From positions 1-49,401 of IMG/VR virus record IMGVR_UViG_3300048597_000641: DNA of 49,401 nucleotides; one strand, written 5' to 3'. Below are positions 36,018-43,913 of this stretch, in pieces. This DNA comes from a virus. The first letter of the stretch is position 1; each line of letters opens with the position of its first letter. The notes under the pieces are model-generated. The model was not told the DNA's origin and did no database searches. It saw only the letters and a program-made list of their open reading frames with translations. The translations under genes and the position numbers were made by a program.

Positions 36018-38534
36018 ATGCCACAGAACATCCAGCCGGGCGACCGGCGCCCAGCACTGAAAGCCGGCGCGCGCAACAGCGCCGCCGATCTCGCCTTGAT
36101 CCAGCAGATCGCCGATCTGGCCGCCACGCTCGGCGCGGCTGCCAATGTGACCGATCCCGCTGCCACAGACGCCGGCGCGCCGCAGATCGATGTGACGGCG
36201 CATGTAGCGCTCATCCAATCGACCAGCGTGACGGCATATTACGAAGCGGTGCGCGATGCTGTATATGACCTACCGGCGATGCCAACAGGCGACGGTGATT
36301 TCGACTACCCGTATTGCACCTTTGTGTATCTCGGCTACTGCATCATCAACTTTGGCAAGCAATATTTCCGCACCACGTTCAACATCGTCGACGGCAAGAT
36401 CAAGTTGGCGCCGTGGATGGACTGGATCGAAGTGAAGCACGAATGGGTGGTGAAGGCACTCACCAGCGCGCGGCAGATGGCCGCGAAGAGCGCTGAGGCG
36501 AACGTGTCGGCGCCGGATCGCATCGGTGGCTATGCGCTGATTTACGGCACCGCGATCAAGACCGATCTCTACACCGAATATTTCTCACGCGATACAGCGT
36601 TCTGGCTAGGGGAATGGAAGACCCGCCCGATGATGTATCACCACCGGCTGCAGAACAATGACGTGCTGCGCGTGCCGATCGGCGTGATCGACACCATCGA
36701 ACAGGATGAGGCCGGCATCTACGTCGAGGGCACGTTGAAGAGCGCAGACGAGATCGCCGCGTTCATCAATGGCGAACTGGAGAAGGCGAAGGAATATCGC
36801 GATGCCATTCACCAGCTCGTGCAAAAAGGTGTGCTGCACTGGAGCACAGACAGCGCGCCGCACCTCGTGGACCGCGTGCCGCAAAGCAACAAGAGCGTGT
36901 GGCTGAAGACGTGGCCGTTTTACGGTGCGTCGCTGACGCCCACGCCGGCAGAACCGCGATTGCCGCCAGTGGCCGAAATCAAGTCGGCATACCAAACGCT
37001 CGGTCTGCCCATTCCTCAATCACTCAACCAGTCACTCAGTGAGACGCAGTCAAGCAGCGCAAAGGCGACGCCGGCGGACGGCACGCAAGGCGCTGCGAGC
37101 GAGACGGCTCAAAGCAATGCATCGAATGCCCAGGGAGGCAAAACAGCCATGAAGACATTTGCAGAAATTCTGGAAGCCGCCGAGCAGGCTGCGCTCGATG
37201 GCAAGGTGGACGAGGCGAAGGCGCTGCAGGATCGCGCCGCGACGCTGAAATCCATCCAAGACATGAAGGCAGCCAGTAAGCCAGCCGGCACGCCGGCGCG
37301 GCCGCCGTTCGGCAGCACCGAAGACGCCGGCGAGCAGAGCGGCGAGAAGGGGGGCGAGGACGCTGCGCAAGCCACGGCCATCAAGGCGTGGTATGTGAAG
37401 CGCTTCGGCGAGCCGGACAAGGGCGCAGAGCAGATCGCAAAGGAACTCTACGGTCAAGACTTCAAGTCGGTGACGTATTACAAGACGGCCGACTTCCGGC
37501 GCTTCCTGCGCAGCGGCATGTATGACCCGAAGCTGGGCAGCATGTTGCTGCTGTCGCCTGACCAAATCATGGACATCGTTGCCGACGGCATTCCGGTGTC
37601 CGAGATCCGCGCGACGATGGTGGAGAGCCGCGACACGCTCGGTGGGTATCTGGTGCCGGAAGATTTCCGGCTCGACCTGATCGAGCGGCTGCCGGGACTG
37701 ACCACGGTGCGCCCGCTGGCATCCGTGTCGCGCACGAGCCGCGACATGGTGAGCCGGCTGAAGTCGAAGGGTGGCAACAACCGCTATCCCAACGGCGTGC
37801 GTGTGGAGTGGGTCGACGAATTGCCGTCTGCACTCAATACGCAGAACACGTCGTATGGGCGGATCAACATCCCGATTCACACGGTGATGGCGGTGGCCGA
37901 GCCGAGCCGCAATGACGTGGAGGACTCGCAGTTCGATCTGGTGGGACACCTGCAGGACTCGCTCTCGATTGCCAGCGCGCTGGACGAAGACGAGAAGTTC
38001 CTGACCGGCAAAGGCATCGGCAGCCCGCAGGGCATCTTCGCGACCAATGCCGACGGCACGCTGATGAACTCCGACATTGTCGTGGTGAACAGCGGCAATG
38101 GCAGCGCGCTCACGCCCACGTCGTTGATCGACGTGACGTGGATGCTGGATGCGCAATACCGGCGCTCGCCGAGTCTGCGCTGGGTGTTCAACAAGAGCAC
38201 CGCGTCGGCGATCTCGAAGATGCGCGAGGACGGCGCGACCGGCCCATTCTTGTGGACCGAGCGCAACACGCAGCTCGGCCAACAGACGACGCAGCTGCGC
38301 GGGTATGCCTTCAGCGAGAACGAAGTGATGCCGGACGTGGCGGCCAACGCCTATCCGGTCGGTTTCGGCGATCTGAAGGCCTACGAGATCGTGGATCGCA
38401 TCGGCATGAGCATCGAGCGCTATCTCGACAGCCCGCTGGCCAGCCGCAACGTGATCCAGTTCATCATGCGCCGCCGGCTGGGTGCGTTCCTCAACGAGGG
38501 CTATCGCATGGCCGCGGTCAAGGTGTCGGTCTAG
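36018..38534 (+). CDS. Prohead protease - scaffold - HK97-fold major capsid polyprotein
   Basis: 838 aa in one frame. An unusual N-terminal domain (residues 1-155: FDYPYCTFVYLGYCIINFGK, IKLAPWMDWIEVKHEWVV) precedes an HK97-type serine protease (about 165-315) with His at MMYHH (208/209) and Ser276 in LHWSTDS. A helical scaffold/delta region (from Met378) leads to the HK97 capsid (about 490-838: SRDTLGGYLVPEDFRLDLIE, RLKSKGGNNRYPNGVR, LRGYAFSENEVMPDVAANAY). The protease would cleave itself from the capsid. A second start at 37149 with its own ribosome site may make extra capsid. Confidence 0.9.
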   Translation: MPQNIQPGDRRPALKAGARNSAADLALIQQIADLAATLGAAANVTDPAATDAGAPQIDVTAHVALIQSTSVTAYYEAVRDAVYDLPAMPTGDGDFDYPYCTFVYLGYCIINFGKQYFRTTFNIVDGKIKLAPWMDWIEVKHEWVVKALTSARQMAAKSAEANVSAPDRIGGYALIYGTAIKTDLYTEYFSRDTAFWLGEWKTRPMMYHHRLQNNDVLRVPIGVIDTIEQDEAGIYVEGTLKSADEIAAFINGELEKAKEYRDAIHQLVQKGVLHWSTDSAPHLVDRVPQSNKSVWLKTWPFYGASLTPTPAEPRLPPVAEIKSAYQTLGLPIPQSLNQSLSETQSSSAKATPADGTQGAASETAQSNASNAQGGKTAMKTFAEILEAAEQAALDGKVDEAKALQDRAATLKSIQDMKAASKPAGTPARPPFGSTEDAGEQSGEKGGEDAAQATAIKAWYVKRFGEPDKGAEQIAKELYGQDFKSVTYYKTADFRRFLRSGMYDPKLGSMLLLSPDQIMDIVADGIPVSEIRATMVESRDTLGGYLVPEDFRLDLIERLPGLTTVRPLASVSRTSRDMVSRLKSKGGNNRYPNGVRVEWVDELPSALNTQNTSYGRINIPIHTVMAVAEPSRNDVEDSQFDLVGHLQDSLSIASALDEDEKFLTGKGIGSPQGIFATNADGTLMNSDIVVVNSGNGSALTPTSLIDVTWMLDAQYRRSPSLRWVFNKSTASAISKMREDGATGPFLWTERNTQLGQQTTQLRGYAFSENEVMPDVAANAYPVGFGDLKAYEIVDRIGMSIERYLDSPLASRNVIQFIMRRRLGAFLNEGYRMAAVKVSV
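37149..38534 (+). CDS. Nested in-frame start: major capsid precursor (delta domain plus capsid)
   Basis: GGGAGG at 37133-37138 lies ten bases before an in-frame ATG (37149), at the exact junction between the Gln/Ser/Ala-rich linker after the protease and the helical delta region (MKTFAEILEAAEQAALDG). Translation from here gives a 461-aa capsid precursor without protease, which fits the excess of capsid over protease that proheads need. Comparable to nested scaffold starts in lambda. Inference from the ribosome site and domain boundary. Confidence 0.5.
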   Translation: MKTFAEILEAAEQAALDGKVDEAKALQDRAATLKSIQDMKAASKPAGTPARPPFGSTEDAGEQSGEKGGEDAAQATAIKAWYVKRFGEPDKGAEQIAKELYGQDFKSVTYYKTADFRRFLRSGMYDPKLGSMLLLSPDQIMDIVADGIPVSEIRATMVESRDTLGGYLVPEDFRLDLIERLPGLTTVRPLASVSRTSRDMVSRLKSKGGNNRYPNGVRVEWVDELPSALNTQNTSYGRINIPIHTVMAVAEPSRNDVEDSQFDLVGHLQDSLSIASALDEDEKFLTGKGIGSPQGIFATNADGTLMNSDIVVVNSGNGSALTPTSLIDVTWMLDAQYRRSPSLRWVFNKSTASAISKMREDGATGPFLWTERNTQLGQQTTQLRGYAFSENEVMPDVAANAYPVGFGDLKAYEIVDRIGMSIERYLDSPLASRNVIQFIMRRRLGAFLNEGYRMAAVKVSV

Positions 38535-38557
38535 TTTGACTCTTGGTTTGCTGATGG

Positions 38558-38589
38558 GTTTGCGCTCCGGCTGATGCTGGAGCGCAAAC
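38558..38589 (+). promoter_or_regulatory. Hairpin after capsid gene
   Basis: Perfect 11-bp stem GTTTGCGCTCC / GGAGCGCAAAC (38558-38568 with 38579-38589), 10-base loop, no U-tract. Position between capsid and decoration genes suggests an mRNA-stability or partial-termination element. Confidence 0.55.
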
Positions 38590-38624
38590 ATGCCTTGGCA
38601 ATCTATAGCAATTGGAGCAATCAC

Positions 38625-39077
38625 ATGCACACACTCACTGAAAACACGGTGTTCAAGCAACTGCTTGCACCGCAGATCGTGGCCGGCACCGGCGCATACG
38701 TGAACGCCGGCACGCGCGAAAGCATCGTTGGCGCAGAGAACGCGGTCGTGCTGATCGATGTCGGCAATTGCGATGCGTCGACCCAGCTCGATTTCAAAAT
38801 CGTGCAGGCCGATGCCGCGAGCGGTGGCAACACCAAAGACCTGACCGGCGCAGCGCTGGCGCAGATCGATGACGCAACCGGCGAGAACAAGTTGTATTGC
38901 ATTGAGGTGAAGGCTGACCAGTTCGACTGGAAGAATGGCTATATCTTCTTCACGGTGGCGTATCGCGTGACGAACGCGAAGAACGCGCCGATGGCCCTCA
39001 CCAGCCTCAAGCACAACCTGCGCGAAGCGCCGGCGGCCAGCAATGGCCTGACGCAATCCGTCTACGTCCTGGCGTGA
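38625..39077 (+). CDS. Capsid decoration-like protein, 150 aa
   Basis: Beta-rich: NTVFKQLLAPQIVAGTGAYV, ENAVVLIDVGNCDASTQLDF, IVQADAASGGNTKDLTGAAL, VKADQFDWKNGYIFFTVAYR. The VQAD / S-x-x-D-F-K phrases and the position right after the capsid fit small head decoration or stabilisation proteins. GGAG eight bases before ATG 38625 is preferred over an upstream ATG inside the hairpin. Confidence 0.6.
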   Translation: MHTLTENTVFKQLLAPQIVAGTGAYVNAGTRESIVGAENAVVLIDVGNCDASTQLDFKIVQADAASGGNTKDLTGAALAQIDDATGENKLYCIEVKADQFDWKNGYIFFTVAYRVTNAKNAPMALTSLKHNLREAPAASNGLTQSVYVLA

Positions 39078-39100
39078 TCTGCACTGATGGCAACTGACTG

Positions 39101-39676
39101 ATGGCGATTGTCACGCTCGACCAGGTCAGGGAATACCTGAACATCAGCACGCCGGTTGCGTCGAAGGACGACGCGCTGCTCATGCGGCTGATCGACGCTG
39201 CGCAGTCGCTGATCGAAGAGCGCACACGCCGGCGATTCGAGCCGCTCGCAGCGACTCGGTATTACGGCCAAGAGCATGTCGCCGGCGCGCTGCTGTTTCT
39301 GGACGATGACTTGCTGACGGTGACAAATCTGATGGACGGCACGGGCGCAACTGTGTCGTCCACGGATTACAAGCTGGAGCCGCGCAACTACAAGCCGTAT
39401 TCGATGGTGCGCATTGGTAGCGCACGCGCATGGTTGTTCAACCCAGACGGCGAAGTGGCGATCACTGGCACATGGGGCTATGACGACACCTGCCCGCACT
39501 TCGATGTGGCGGTGCAGGCGGTGATTCGCACGGTGGCGTGGCTGTATCGCCAGCGTGACACGAGTGGGGACCAGGATCGTCCCATCGCGAGCGACTCGGG
39601 CATGTTGATCATGCCGAGCCGGCTGCCGTCGGACATCTACGACATGATCCAGCCGCTGCGCAGGGGGAACCGATGA
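39101..39676 (+). CDS. Head-tail connector (HK97 gp6-like)
   Basis: 191 aa. ITLDQVREYLNI-type start (VTLDQVREYLNISTPVASKD), DALLMRLIDAAQSLIEERTR and later AVQAVIRTVAWLYRQRD are signatures of the gp6/connector family that forms a ring below the portal. A beta-insert (FLDDDLLTVTNLMDGTGATV) fills the middle. Next gene begins by ATGA overlap. Confidence 0.82.
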   Translation: MAIVTLDQVREYLNISTPVASKDDALLMRLIDAAQSLIEERTRRRFEPLAATRYYGQEHVAGALLFLDDDLLTVTNLMDGTGATVSSTDYKLEPRNYKPYSMVRIGSARAWLFNPDGEVAITGTWGYDDTCPHFDVAVQAVIRTVAWLYRQRDTSGDQDRPIASDSGMLIMPSRLPSDIYDMIQPLRRGNR

Positions 39677-40158
39677 GCGTGCTGCGCGATATCTATCGCT
39701 TTGTGGCCGGCACGTCCGTGTCATTCGCGTCACCGACGCAGGCCGAAATCGTGCAGCCGGCGGTGCGTGATCTGGACACACTGCGCAACAGCGAAGCGTC
39801 GGCAGAGTTGCCATTGCGGCTGCTGTTGCCGGTTAGTCAACTCGACGGGAACGCATTCGCATTCCCGACGTATTGCGGCTCAGCAGAACTGACATGGAAC
39901 ATCACCGACCTGCTGCTGTGGCGCGCGCTGGCGCAAGGCTTCGGGTTGACGGATGCGGCAGAAGACCTGGTGCTGTATGCAGCGGCGTATGCAGATGCGG
40001 TGCTGACGATGCGAGATGGCCTGCCGGAATCGCTCGACACAATCAGCATCACAAATGCGCGCATTCAGCCGGGCGTGTTTGAGTTTCCAAAGGGCAGCGG
40101 CGTGCGCTATCTGGGCGTGGAATGCACGCTCATGTTTACTGAGCGATTGGAGCAGTGA
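39673..40158 (+). CDS. Head-closure / tail-terminator-like protein, 161 aa
   Basis: No firm family. Position after the gp6-like connector and before the tail tube suggests stopper or terminator. Regions: IYRFVAGTSVSFASPTQAEI, LPLRLLLPVSQLDGNAFAFP, ELTWNITDLLLWRALAQGFG, ending VRYLGVECTLMFTERLEQ, where a C-terminal strand like this is typical of tail terminators. Confidence 0.55.
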   Translation: MSVLRDIYRFVAGTSVSFASPTQAEIVQPAVRDLDTLRNSEASAELPLRLLLPVSQLDGNAFAFPTYCGSAELTWNITDLLLWRALAQGFGLTDAAEDLVLYAAAYADAVLTMRDGLPESLDTISITNARIQPGVFEFPKGSGVRYLGVECTLMFTERLEQ

Positions 40159-40159
40159 C

Positions 40160-40363
40160 ATGTATCAACTCACAACGAACATTCTGCGCGATGGCGAGCT
40201 ACTGGCCGCCGGCACGCGGATGACCACAGAGGAAATCGGCGGCGAGACCATCTTGCAGCGCTGGCTGCATTTTGGGATGTGTGTGCCGGTCCAATATGAA
40301 GCCGGCCCTGAGCCTGTCGAAGGGCTGCCGGCGGTTGAGCCGACGCCCGAAGCGGTTGGCTGA
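40160..40363 (+). CDS. Small structural-region protein, 67 aa
   Basis: MYQLTTNILRDGELLAAGTR leads to LQRWLHFGMCVPVQ and a Pro/Glu tail. The tail contains the host repeat 40306-40324, read GPEPVEGL. GGAG seven bases before the ATG. Similar small proteins precede tail-tube genes in many siphophages; function unknown. Confidence 0.55.
   Translation: MYQLTTNILRDGELLAAGTRMTTEEIGGETILQRWLHFGMCVPVQYEAGPEPVEGLPAVEPTPEAVG
40306..40324. repeat. Short palindromic repeat, CCCTGAGCCTGTCGAAGGG
   Basis: Complement of the 13641-13659 type with one change. In frame in the 67-aa gene. A widely dispersed host-type repeat core. Confidence 0.6.
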
Positions 40364-40374
40364 CAAGGAGCAAG

Positions 40375-41052
40375 ATGCAAGGCAACAAAATCACCGGCAA
40401 GAACGCGACAGTGCTGCTGGGTGCAAGCGCCACGGCGATGTATGCAGTGTGCGACATTGCGGCCAAGATTGAAGTAGACCGCAAGAAGAACGTTGAGGAG
40501 ATCATCACCTACTGTGAGGTTGAGCCTGTCGACGGCGCCGGCACGGCATCGATGAAAGGCACGCTGTATGCGAAGAAGGGCGCCATCGGCGTGCTGGTGT
40601 CCATCGCCGTAACTGCCGGCGGCAGCGGCTACACATCTGCGCCGACGGTGTCGTTTACGGGCGGCGGTGGCACGGGCGCGGCGGCGACGGCAGTGATCGA
40701 CCCGCAGACGGGCAAGGTGATCGCGGTGATCGTCACGAACAACGGCAGCGGCTACACATCTGCGCCGGCGGTGTCGTTTACGGGCGGCGGTGGCACGGGC
40801 GCGGCGGCGACGGCGAAAATCGCTGGATACAACGCTGACTGGCTGGAGCCGCTGTTCGAGGGATCGAACAGCGTGGGCGGTCGCATCTATTACGAGATCC
40901 GTCCTGACGGCGACGGCACTGGCAAGCCGACCTACACCGGCTATTTCTTGCCGGGTGGGTGGAAGATGGCAATGCCTGAAGACAAGGGCGCATGGTCATT
41001 TGAGTTCGATGGCACGTGCAACGGCTGGCCGGCGCGCGCCCTGCAACCGTAA
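40375..41052 (+). CDS. Tail tube protein with duplicated beta-repeat insert
   Basis: 225 aa. The N-terminus (TVLLGASATAMYAVCDIAAK) and C-terminus (YYEIRPDGDGTGKPTYTGYF, WSFEFDGTCNGWPAR) form a tail-tube fold. Between them are two copies of a GGSGYTSAPTVSFTGGGGTG unit (about residues 82-108 and 123-149), a beta module often attached to phage surface proteins. The DNA copies (40620-40691 and 40743-40814) differ at one base, so the duplication is recent. Neighbours (chaperones and tape measure) support the tail-tube role. Confidence 0.8.
   Translation: MQGNKITGKNATVLLGASATAMYAVCDIAAKIEVDRKKNVEEIITYCEVEPVDGAGTASMKGTLYAKKGAIGVLVSIAVTAGGSGYTSAPTVSFTGGGGTGAAATAVIDPQTGKVIAVIVTNNGSGYTSAPAVSFTGGGGTGAAATAKIAGYNADWLEPLFEGSNSVGGRIYYEIRPDGDGTGKPTYTGYFLPGGWKMAMPEDKGAWSFEFDGTCNGWPARALQP
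40620..40691 (+). repeat. 72-bp direct repeat in tail tube gene, copy 1
   Basis: Second copy at 40743-40814, 123 bp away, in frame; one mismatch. Confidence 0.85.
40743..40814 (+). repeat. 72-bp direct repeat in tail tube gene, copy 2
   Basis: Pairs with 40620-40691. The spacing of 123 bp (41 codons) would let recombination add or delete exactly one beta-repeat. Confidence 0.85.
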
Positions 41053-41054
41053 AC

Positions 41055-41453
41055 ATGACTGAACAAATAATCAAGGGGCGCCGGCGCTATAACCCGATGG
41101 TCAAGCGCGTCGTGTCTGGCGGCGACTACGACGAATGGTTCGAGATTCGGACGAAACCGACGTTGGCCGATTTCCTCGAAGCGTCGCGAGCCGGAGAGAC
41201 TGAGCTTGAGCAGGGCGTGGCGCTGGCCTCACGCTTGATCAAGCGGTGGAGCATCAGCACGCTTGAACCACTCAACCCTGCGCATGACCCGCTGGCAGCC
41301 GGTGAAGACCTGAGCGATGAGGAGATCGAGCAGATGTATCGGCGCGTGCCCGAACCGATCACGCAGGACGCCATCATGACGCTGCCGCTCGACATGGTCA
41401 TGCCACTACTGGAGGAGATGCAGAGCCTCGCAAATTTTCAGAAAGCCGCGTAA
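41055..41453 (+). CDS. Tail assembly chaperone G-like
   Basis: 132 aa, acidic. Domain phrases: NPMVKRVVSGGDYDEWFEIR, PTLADFLEASRAGETELEQG, AIMTLPLDMVMPLLEEMQSL. Directly after the tail tube and before the tape measure, the position of lambda gpG. The last sense codons before the TAA contain a frameshift site (41432-41438) that lets some ribosomes make the longer GT form. Confidence 0.82.
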   Translation: MTEQIIKGRRRYNPMVKRVVSGGDYDEWFEIRTKPTLADFLEASRAGETELEQGVALASRLIKRWSISTLEPLNPAHDPLAAGEDLSDEEIEQMYRRVPEPITQDAIMTLPLDMVMPLLEEMQSLANFQKAA

Positions 41454-41650
41454 CGGACGACGAACGGCTTCTCATCGAGATGTGGGTGAAGGGCGTAGAG
41501 GTCGAGATTCCGTTCGACGTTACGCTGGCCGCGATGGTGGACCGGCTGAAGCTGCCGCCGTCGGTGCTGCTCAAAGAAAGCGCTGCGCTGATGCTGCGCA
41601 TGTGGAACCTGATTGGTGCGCTCGACGAAGCAAAGGCGGTAACGCAATAG
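41055..41650 (+). CDS. Tail chaperone GT-like, made by -1 frameshift
   Basis: join(41055..41438,41438..41650), 198 aa. The slippery heptamer A-AAT-TTT (41432-41438) is in the G frame; a -1 slip continues S-E-S-R-V-T-D-D-E-R-L-L-I-E and then MWVKGVEVEIPFDVTLAAMV, DRLKLPPSVLLKESAALMLR to a TAG at 41650. Stimulatory hairpin candidate: AAGCCG (41443-41448) with CGGCTT (41465-41470), five bases after the site. GT would recruit the tape measure as gpGT does in lambda. Confidence 0.75.
41432..41438 (+). promoter_or_regulatory. Programmed -1 frameshift slippery site
   Basis: AAATTTT read as A AAT TTT in zero frame, matching X XXY YYZ, fifteen bases before the TAA of the G-like gene, with a short hairpin after it. 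Confidence 0.78.
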
Positions 41651-41681
41651 CAGGTCTTTATAGCCGGAATGGCAGGTCATC

Positions 41682-43895
41682 GTGAGCAAAGTCGTTGAAA
41701 TCGTCGTCAATGCGGTCGACAAAGCGTCCGGCATCCTGGGTGGGATTGGGCGCTCGGTCGGCAACATCGCGAATGCCGCCGGCAGCGCCGTGGGCAAGGT
41801 CGGCGGCTTTTTTCGCGATGCGTTTGCCGTGGCCACAGGCGGCCTGATCTCCGGCGCCCTCAGCGAGATACAAGCCAGCTTCGGCAAGCTGGTCGACGGC
41901 ATGATCGGCGGCAACGCCGAATTCGAGCGCTACCAAACCCAGTTTCAGGTGCTGCTCGGCTCGTCCGACGCTGCAAAGAAACGCCTCGAAGAGCTTGCCA
42001 AGTTCGGCGCAAGTACCCCTTTCGAACTGCCCGAGGTCGTCAAGGCCGACAAGATCATTCAGGGCTTCGGCCTGCACTCCGAAGAAGCCGCAAAGAAATT
42101 TGGTTTCAGCGGCGAGCAGATCCGCACCATCGCTGGTGACGTAGCGTCCGGCACCGGCATCTCCTTCGAAGAGGCCGCGGGTTACATCGGCAAATTCTCC
42201 GCCGGTGCAACTGGCGAAGTCATCAGCCGGTTCCAGGAACTCGGCATCATCACGCGCGAAGAGCTGACCAAACTTGGCCTTGAATTCTCGAAGAGTGGCC
42301 AGTTGATGTCGCCGCTGCCGCAGGCGACAGAAGTCGTGCTTCAACTGATGAAGAAGAAGTATGGCGGCATGATGGATGCCCAATCGAAGACGTTCGAGGG
42401 CATGATGTCGAACTTGCAGGACTGGGTGGCCGGCACGCTCCGCCAGATCGGCGCGCCCATCTTCGAAGTCCTGAAGGACAAGCTGCAATTCCTGCTGACG
42501 TTCCTTGGCTCGCCACAGGTGCAAGCAGGCATCGCCGGCTTTGCGACGTTTCTGGCGACGACGATAGGGAAGGGCGTGGAGATGGCCACGCCAATTCTCG
42601 AAGGGATCATCAACACCATCGGGCGGTTGCCGACGATCATCACCACGCTGCGCAGCGGCTCGCCGGTGCTGATCGCGCAGGCGCTCGGGATGTCGCCTGA
42701 ACTGGTGACCACGGTTATGGGCGTGGTCAATCAAATCATTGCCGCGGTGCAGGGCGTGGTGGCGTGGTTCACGACTAATTGGCCGGCGATTCAGGCAGTG
42801 GTCGGCCAGGTCATCGCCGCAGTTGTGGCGGTCATCAGCGATCCACTCGTCCCGATTTTTCAAGTCGTCCTGGGCGTGGCTGGTCAGATCGTGCAGTGGT
42901 TTCAGGCTAACTGGCCGGCAATCCAGGCTGTCATTGCGGCCGGCATTGCAGCGGTGGTCGCCATCATCAACGATCCACTGGCGCCGATCTTCCGTTTCAT
43001 CGCAGAAATCGCTGGTCAGATCGTGCAGTGGTTTCAGGCTAACTGGCCATTGATCCAACAGACGATCACGACAGTGGTCAACGCAATTGCGCCAGTTGTG
43101 CAGGCTGCGCTGCCGATCGTAAAAACGATTTTCGAAACGGTGTTTGGCGCAATCAAAGTGGTGGTAAAGACCGTCGTCGACACGGTGCTGGCCGTGGTGA
43201 AGGCCGGCATGCAACTGCTGAACGGCGACACGAAAGGCGCGCTAGAGACGCTGCGGCAGGCCTTCGAAGGCAAGTTCAACGCGGTGGTGCAGTTCCTGCG
43301 CGATCTTGTGCCAAAGATGCTGGCGCTCGGCAAGAACATCATCGACGGCATCCACCAAGGCATGGTCGACGCCGGCAACAAGATCAAAGAGTTTTTGATT
43401 GGCCTGATCAAAAGCGCGTTGGGCAAGTTCGCGGACTTTCTTGATATGCACTCGCCATCCATGTTGATGCATTACTACGGCAGGATGATCGTGCAGGGCC
43501 TTGCCAACGGCATACGCGAATCAGCAAGCGTTGCGGTGCGCGCGGCCGAGGCCGTGGCGCGCAGTACGTCTGAGGCTGTGCAAGGTGTGGCGACTGGCAG
43601 CGGGCTGACCGGAGACGCAGCGGTTGGTGGCGGTGAGCGACACACATTGAATCCCGACGAAGGGCGAGGCCAGACCGTCCCAACCGGCCCGACGAACAAC
43701 AACGATGATGCGCACGACCGCGCAGCAGCGCGCGAAAGCGGCAGCCGTGCTACGCGGCAAATTGTGCGCAGTTCGCAGCGCCAGCAGCCAATCCAAGTGC
43801 AATTGAACGTCGACGGGCAGCAGATCGCGGCTGCTGTGCATGATCGCATCGCAGGAGCCGTGGCCAGTGGTGGCCGTCGCGCATATGCGCAGTGA
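41682..43895 (+). CDS. Tape measure protein
   Basis: 737 aa, GTG start. Opening VVEIVVNAVDKASGILGGIG and a hydrophobic N-terminal part, then a TMP family region (QFQVLLGSSDAAKKRLEELA, FGASTPFELPEVVKADKIIQ). The middle has repeated membrane-like units with phrases VQWFQANWPAIQAV and VVAWFTTNWPAIQAV (three copies near residues 355-455). At about 1.5 angstrom per residue this would set a tail of roughly 110 nm. Follows the G/GT genes as in lambda. Confidence 0.9.
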   Translation: MSKVVEIVVNAVDKASGILGGIGRSVGNIANAAGSAVGKVGGFFRDAFAVATGGLISGALSEIQASFGKLVDGMIGGNAEFERYQTQFQVLLGSSDAAKKRLEELAKFGASTPFELPEVVKADKIIQGFGLHSEEAAKKFGFSGEQIRTIAGDVASGTGISFEEAAGYIGKFSAGATGEVISRFQELGIITREELTKLGLEFSKSGQLMSPLPQATEVVLQLMKKKYGGMMDAQSKTFEGMMSNLQDWVAGTLRQIGAPIFEVLKDKLQFLLTFLGSPQVQAGIAGFATFLATTIGKGVEMATPILEGIINTIGRLPTIITTLRSGSPVLIAQALGMSPELVTTVMGVVNQIIAAVQGVVAWFTTNWPAIQAVVGQVIAAVVAVISDPLVPIFQVVLGVAGQIVQWFQANWPAIQAVIAAGIAAVVAIINDPLAPIFRFIAEIAGQIVQWFQANWPLIQQTITTVVNAIAPVVQAALPIVKTIFETVFGAIKVVVKTVVDTVLAVVKAGMQLLNGDTKGALETLRQAFEGKFNAVVQFLRDLVPKMLALGKNIIDGIHQGMVDAGNKIKEFLIGLIKSALGKFADFLDMHSPSMLMHYYGRMIVQGLANGIRESASVAVRAAEAVARSTSEAVQGVATGSGLTGDAAVGGGERHTLNPDEGRGQTVPTGPTNNNDDAHDRAAARESGSRATRQIVRSSQRQQPIQVQLNVDGQQIAAAVHDRIAGAVASGGRRAYAQ

Positions 43896-43913
43896 GGCAG
43901 CAGCGAGATAGAC

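Noticed and set aside
37050-39056. 668-codon minus-strand frame opposite the capsid genes
   Set aside because: It is opposite well-supported capsid coding sequence, lacks any motif and has the Arg/His/Ala-rich look of a shadow.
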